Shown one piece after another: positions 15,454 through 17,904 of a DNA stretch of 17,904 bases. Each line of letters opens with the position of its first letter. Within the stretch, counting starts at the first letter, position 1. The notes under the pieces were generated by a model. It ran no database searches. It had not been told where the DNA came from and saw nothing but the letters and a program-made list of their open reading frames with translations. The position numbers and the translations under genes were made by a program. The stretch covers positions 1-17,904 of the forward strand of contig CAMRVW010000022.1 in assembly GCA_947054185.1 (NCBI GenBank), in the 5' to 3' direction. The DNA is from an uncultured Rikenellaceae bacterium (GTDB taxonomy: Bacteria; Bacteroidota; Bacteroidia; Bacteroidales; Rikenellaceae).

Positions 15454-15484
15454 TTTGTCGTCCGGATAAATTGGATTATATTTG
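15454..15484 (+). promoter_or_regulatory. Promoter of the four-helix membrane protein gene
   Basis: TTTG at 15454-15457 and TATATTTG at 15477-15484, 19 bp apart, form a complete consensus Bacteroidota promoter. It supports the ATG at 15522 over the in-frame TTG at 15471, which would lie upstream of the start of transcription. Confidence 0.75.
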
Positions 15485-15521
15485 CACTATAGTTTGTACA
15501 CTGATAATAAACGATAAAGCC

Positions 15522-15854
15522 ATGAGTCTTCTGTTTACAATTATAGTGGGGGTGGTCATGGGGCTGATCGATGCCTTGCCCATGTATCTTAAAAAGAAGG
15601 GGCGACAAGAGTGTATGTCGGCATTCATACACTATGTTGTGGTCACATTTGTTATATTCAATACAACGCTTTCGCAGCTGGGCGTCAATGAATTTGTGGC
15701 GGGACCTCTCATATCGTTGCTAATGGCTTTGCCTGTTGCTGTGATGGTAAGCAAGGAGGAAAAGAGAGCCGTTCCCATCATACTTGTTAACGCCATAGTG
15801 CTTGGGGCTATAATATCTGTAATCAAGCATTACAGTGTGTCGTGGTTTGTGTAA
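15522..15854 (+). CDS. Four-helix integral membrane protein, unrecognised
   Basis: A 110-residue, strongly hydrophobic protein with four likely transmembrane helices at about 2-22, 33-51, 57-76 and 83-103. They are separated by short charged loops (YLKKKGRQEC, SKEEKRAV). The first loop is strongly basic, so the inner side probably faces it. No catalytic or binding motif is visible and I cannot place it in a family. A consensus promoter directly upstream and a plausible stem-loop downstream (15886-15915) indicate a real gene expressed alone. The MATE gene follows 195 bp later on the same strand. Confidence 0.75.
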   Translation: MSLLFTIIVGVVMGLIDALPMYLKKKGRQECMSAFIHYVVVTFVIFNTTLSQLGVNEFVAGPLISLLMALPVAVMVSKEEKRAVPIILVNAIVLGAIISVIKHYSVSWFV

Positions 15855-15885
15855 GTGTTTTAAAAACAGGTTGTTGTGTGAAGTT

Positions 15886-15920
15886 GCGGGAGGTGTTTTT
15901 TCGGCTCCTGCGGTTTTGTC
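15886..15920 (+). terminator. Weak candidate terminator
   Basis: GCGGGAG pairs with CTCCTGC (one wobble) around a 12-nt T-rich loop, followed by GGTTTTGTCTTT. It is imperfect, so read-through into the MATE gene is possible. Confidence 0.4.
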
Positions 15921-15932
15921 TTTAATATGAAT

Positions 15933-15954
15933 CATTGCTTGTCGTCAGGCAATG
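15933..15954 (+). promoter_or_regulatory. Hairpin upstream of the MATE gene
   Basis: CATTGCTTG-TCGT-CAGGCAATG forms a 9-bp stem with one G-T wobble and a 4-nt loop, 95 bp before the MATE start. It lacks a T-tract, so it is not a terminator; it could be an operator or a leader structure. No good -7 box was found between 15855 and 16049. Confidence 0.4.
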
Positions 15955-16049
15955 GCTCATGTGGCAAGTCGGTACACTTTCGCTCAAAATGATTTTTGGC
16001 GATGGTATCGACCTCTGAGTTATGGTCGGCAAAACAGGGCAGCATGGGG

Positions 16050-17345
16050 ATGAACCGTCAAATATTGCATCTTACGATACCCAATATTGTCACCAACCTG
16101 ACAGTGCCTCTGTTGGGGATGGCCGACATGGCTATTGCGGGGCACAAGGGTGGAACGGAGTATATTGGAGCCGGGACCATAGGGACGGCAATATTCAATC
16201 TGATATATTGGAATTTCGGATTTCTGCGCATGGGCACCTCCGGATTTGTCGCGCGGGCATATGGTGAGCGTAACAATGGCGAGCAGGTGGCGGTGATGTT
16301 GCGGGCGCTCGCTTTATCGTTACTCTTGGGCCTGGCTGTAATTGTGTTGCAAGGTCCGTTGGTGCGGGTGGCTCTCTATATTCTTAACAGCGGAGAGGCC
16401 GGACGGGCGGCTCATGACTATTTCAGAGTGCGTGTGTGGTCGGCGCCGGTGACACTTGCCCTCTATGTTTTCAAGGGGTGGTTTATAGGCATGCAGAACA
16501 CACGCATACCCATGTGGGTGTCGATAGGGGGTAATGTGCTTAACATAGGGGCGAGTCTTTTTTTTGTCACGGTGATGGACATAGGGGTGGCGGGCATTGC
16601 GTTGGGGACGACCATTTCCGAGTATATCTCTTTGATAGTGTGTGTGATAGTGTGGTTTGTGCGTTACGGCTATCTGAGGAGCCATATCGACCCGGGACGC
16701 ATATTTGACATGCACAAGATAGGGGCTTTGTTTGCGGTGAACGGCGATATTTTCATTCGCACGTTATGTCTGGTGGCGGTGACAACATTTTTTGTCTCCG
16801 CATCGGCAGCTCAGGGTGCTGAGGTGTTGGCTGTCAATTCTTTATCGATGCAGTTGTTTACTCTTTTCTCTTATTTCATGGATGGTTTCGCTTATTCGGC
16901 CGAGGCTTTGACAGGGCGGTATATCGGTGAAGCCGACAGGAGCGCACTTGCTTTGTCGACACGTCTTATATTGCGGTGGGGTGTCGGGTTGGCGCTCTTT
17001 TTTACCGTCATTTACGGTGTGGCGCTAAGGCCTATAATGTATCTGTTTACTGACGATGTGTCGCTTTTGGATGCAGTGATGCGCAACAGGGTGTGGATAA
17101 TGGCAGTGCCGTTGGCGGGGTTTCTTGCCTTCATATATGACGGAATATTGGTGGGGGCAACACTCAGCGCCATTATGCGTAATGTGATGATAGTCGCCGC
17201 TGTCTTGTTTTTCGGGATATATTATCTGCTCGGCCCGTGGTTGGGAGATGACGCTCTGTGGTGCGGATTTATAGTATATTTATTTGCCAGAGGGGTGTTT
17301 CAGATGTGGCTTTCGTGTCGTTCGGGAAAGATTCCTTTGAAATGA
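16050..17345 (+). CDS. MATE family efflux transporter, DinF-like
   Basis: Inner-membrane cation/drug antiporter of the MATE superfamily, 431 residues with about 12 helices in two related halves (roughly 1-215 and 225-431). Family features are the N-terminal ILHLTIPNIVTNLTVPLLGMAD, the region FGFLRMGTSGFVARAYG (about 56-72), and the mid-protein AVNSLSMQLFTLFSYFMDGFAYSAEAL, which is typical of the DinF branch. The start at 16050 matches homologues beginning MNRQIL; ATGs at 16044 and 16002 and a TTG at 15996 are in frame. The substrate cannot be told. The gene may depend on the promoter of the small membrane protein upstream. Confidence 0.93.
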   Translation: MNRQILHLTIPNIVTNLTVPLLGMADMAIAGHKGGTEYIGAGTIGTAIFNLIYWNFGFLRMGTSGFVARAYGERNNGEQVAVMLRALALSLLLGLAVIVLQGPLVRVALYILNSGEAGRAAHDYFRVRVWSAPVTLALYVFKGWFIGMQNTRIPMWVSIGGNVLNIGASLFFVTVMDIGVAGIALGTTISEYISLIVCVIVWFVRYGYLRSHIDPGRIFDMHKIGALFAVNGDIFIRTLCLVAVTTFFVSASAAQGAEVLAVNSLSMQLFTLFSYFMDGFAYSAEALTGRYIGEADRSALALSTRLILRWGVGLALFFTVIYGVALRPIMYLFTDDVSLLDAVMRNRVWIMAVPLAGFLAFIYDGILVGATLSAIMRNVMIVAAVLFFGIYYLLGPWLGDDALWCGFIVYLFARGVFQMWLSCRSGKIPLK

Positions 17346-17376
17346 ATATATTTGGGCATGATTATTTTTTGATGTT

Positions 17377-17388
17377 ATAATGCATTAT
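17377..17388. repeat. 12-bp perfect palindrome after the MATE gene
   Basis: ATAATGCATTAT is its own reverse complement, about 30 bp after the MATE stop. In this A/T-rich stretch it may be chance, or a small regulator site. The rest of 17346-17451 shows no gene. Confidence 0.3.
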
Positions 17389-17451
17389 TAATGATATTGT
17401 TAGGTGTTTTTAGTTTGATTTGGATATCAGGATAGTTTTTAGGGGTTGTTA

Positions 17452-17480
17452 TTGTTTTGGATGGCGTTGTGATATCTTTG
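17452..17480 (+). promoter_or_regulatory. Promoter of the non-coding RNA
   Basis: TTG at 17452-17454 and TATCTTTG at 17473-17480 are 18 bp apart. The -7 box is a perfect match to TAnnTTTG. No believable reading frame follows on this strand before the terminator. Confidence 0.65.
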
Positions 17481-17485
17481 CATAA

Positions 17486-17734
17486 GAAAAAACGCATGGC
17501 GGTTGACCGTATAATTTTTTGCATAACGTTTTAATATTACGGTTATCCGCCGGGTGGAGTCGGGTGTAAGAGTCCCGTATTGAATTGACATAAAGCCCAT
17601 TTGGGTAAGGAATAGTTTCGGAGATGCCATCCTTTTTGTTATTTGCTATTGTATTATTCCGACCGGCTCTTGTTGTGAAATAGTGGCCGTGGCATCCGAA
17701 ACACAAGCGAAACCCCTCGGGGTTTCGCTTTTTT
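17486..17734 (+). ncRNA. Structured non-coding RNA of about 250 nt, class uncertain
   Basis: A consensus promoter, no coding frame, several stems and a strong terminator define a transcript of about 248 nt. Stems seen: GGCGG/CCGCC enclosing ACCGTA/TACGGT (17498-17551); CGGG/CCCG (17561-17577); CCC-ATTT-GGG (17596-17605); and a 12-bp stem with single bulges joining 17616-17629 (TTTCGGAGATGCCA) to 17690-17701 (TGGCATCCGAAA). An alternative helix, GAGTCGG (17557-17563) with CCGGCTC (17663-17669), would cross the last one. tmRNA, RNase P and SRP hallmarks are absent. In size and promoter/terminator layout it resembles the Bacteroidales-1 motif, reported as the 6S RNA of this order, but I cannot confirm that by sequence. 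Confidence 0.6.
17707..17734 (+). terminator. Strong intrinsic terminator
   Basis: GCGAAACCC-CTCG-GGGTTTCGC is a stem of at least 9 bp followed by TTTTTTG. It ends the non-coding RNA. Confidence 0.93.
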
Positions 17735-17744
17735 GTTTGCCAGG

Positions 17745-17895
17745 ACTGCCGTTAAATGTTGACACTGCCGTTTATGGTTTGACAGAACTGCCGTTTATTT
17801 TGCTTGCACTGCTGTTTTGTTTTGCGGGAAGTGCCGTTTAAGGTTTGCGGGCACTGCCTCCGGCGGCCCTTCCGGGGGAGGGGTCACGGACCCCG
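17745..17895 (+). repeat. Degenerate ~21-bp repeat array plus GC-rich hairpin, right copy
   Basis: Six units beginning ACTGCC, ACTGCT or AGTGCC start at 17745, 17764, 17787, 17808, 17830 and 17853, a period of 19-23 bp. Most continue as GTTTA plus a few bases and TTTG. The last unit passes into a GC-rich block and the hairpin GGGGTC-ACG-GACCCC at 17881-17895. The element is the inverted counterpart of 1-113, with the hairpin outermost at both ends. It starts about ten bases after the terminator of the non-coding RNA. Confidence 0.85.
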
Positions 17896-17904
17896 ATTTG
17901 ATAT

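Noticed and set aside
15252..15632. Minus-strand frame of 126 codons in the gap before the four-helix protein
   Set aside because: It overlaps two good promoters and the start of a real gene, lacks a promoter of its own, and the sequence resembles no protein.
17449..17706. Minus-strand frames of 63 and 85 codons across the non-coding RNA
   Set aside because: They run through the stems and against the direction of a clear promoter and terminator; the translated sequence is not protein-like.
17486..17734. Non-coding RNA as tmRNA, RNase P RNA or SRP RNA
   Set aside because: No tRNA-like ends or tag frame, no RNase P core such as GAGGAAAGTC, and no SRP tetraloop/GGAAGGAAGCAG-type element were seen.
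17745..17866. Possible CRISPR array at the right end
   Set aside because: Conserved cores are only about 10-12 bp, the units are contiguous with short variable filler instead of spacers of 30 bp or more, and no cas gene is nearby.

Overview
The window is a piece of chromosome from a Bacteroidota bacterium, almost certainly order Bacteroidales. Three things point there. Several intergenic gaps carry the phylum-specific promoter pattern (TTG or TTTG at -33, then TAnnTTTG at -7) instead of E. coli-type boxes. Most genes lack a clear Shine-Dalgarno sequence. Several products belong to families typical of the phylum: DUF4834, the DUF2027-associated Smr protein, the radical SAM-associated lipoprotein and the small Bacteroidales cupin. 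The GC content is moderate and Ile-ATA codons are common, but I cannot name a genus.

Layout. 1-113: degenerate ~21-bp repeats and a GC-rich hairpin. 102-3078 (minus): queA then ygiQ, a two-gene unit. 3170-4460 (plus): an Smr-domain protein and a small cupin. 4474-4713 (minus): a DUF4834 membrane protein. 4927-6279 (plus): purB. 6583-6744 (plus): rubredoxin with its own terminator. 6900-8455 (plus): a putative lipoprotein followed by a radical SAM/SPASM enzyme. 8612-10006 (plus): asnS. 10383-11741 (plus): hisS. 11742-12136: a repeat-bearing gap with two identical terminators. 12137-15227 (minus): meaB, zupT, a one-helix membrane protein and a HisN-like phosphatase, with gaps of about 50 bp. 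15522-15854 (plus): an unknown four-helix membrane protein. 16050-17345 (plus): a MATE transporter. About 17486-17734 (plus): an apparent structured non-coding RNA with its own promoter and intrinsic terminator. 17745-17895: the inverted counterpart of the repeat at the left end.

Most genes are core housekeeping: tRNA modification (queA), tRNA charging (asnS, hisS), purine synthesis (purB), GTPase support of a B12 enzyme (meaB) and metal uptake (zupT). The least understood parts are the radical SAM/SPASM-lipoprotein pair, the untranslated RNA near 17.5-17.7 kb, and the dispersed repeat element that bounds both ends in inverted orientation and appears to supply the last codons of ygiQ. All assignments come from reading motifs; no database search or folding program was run.
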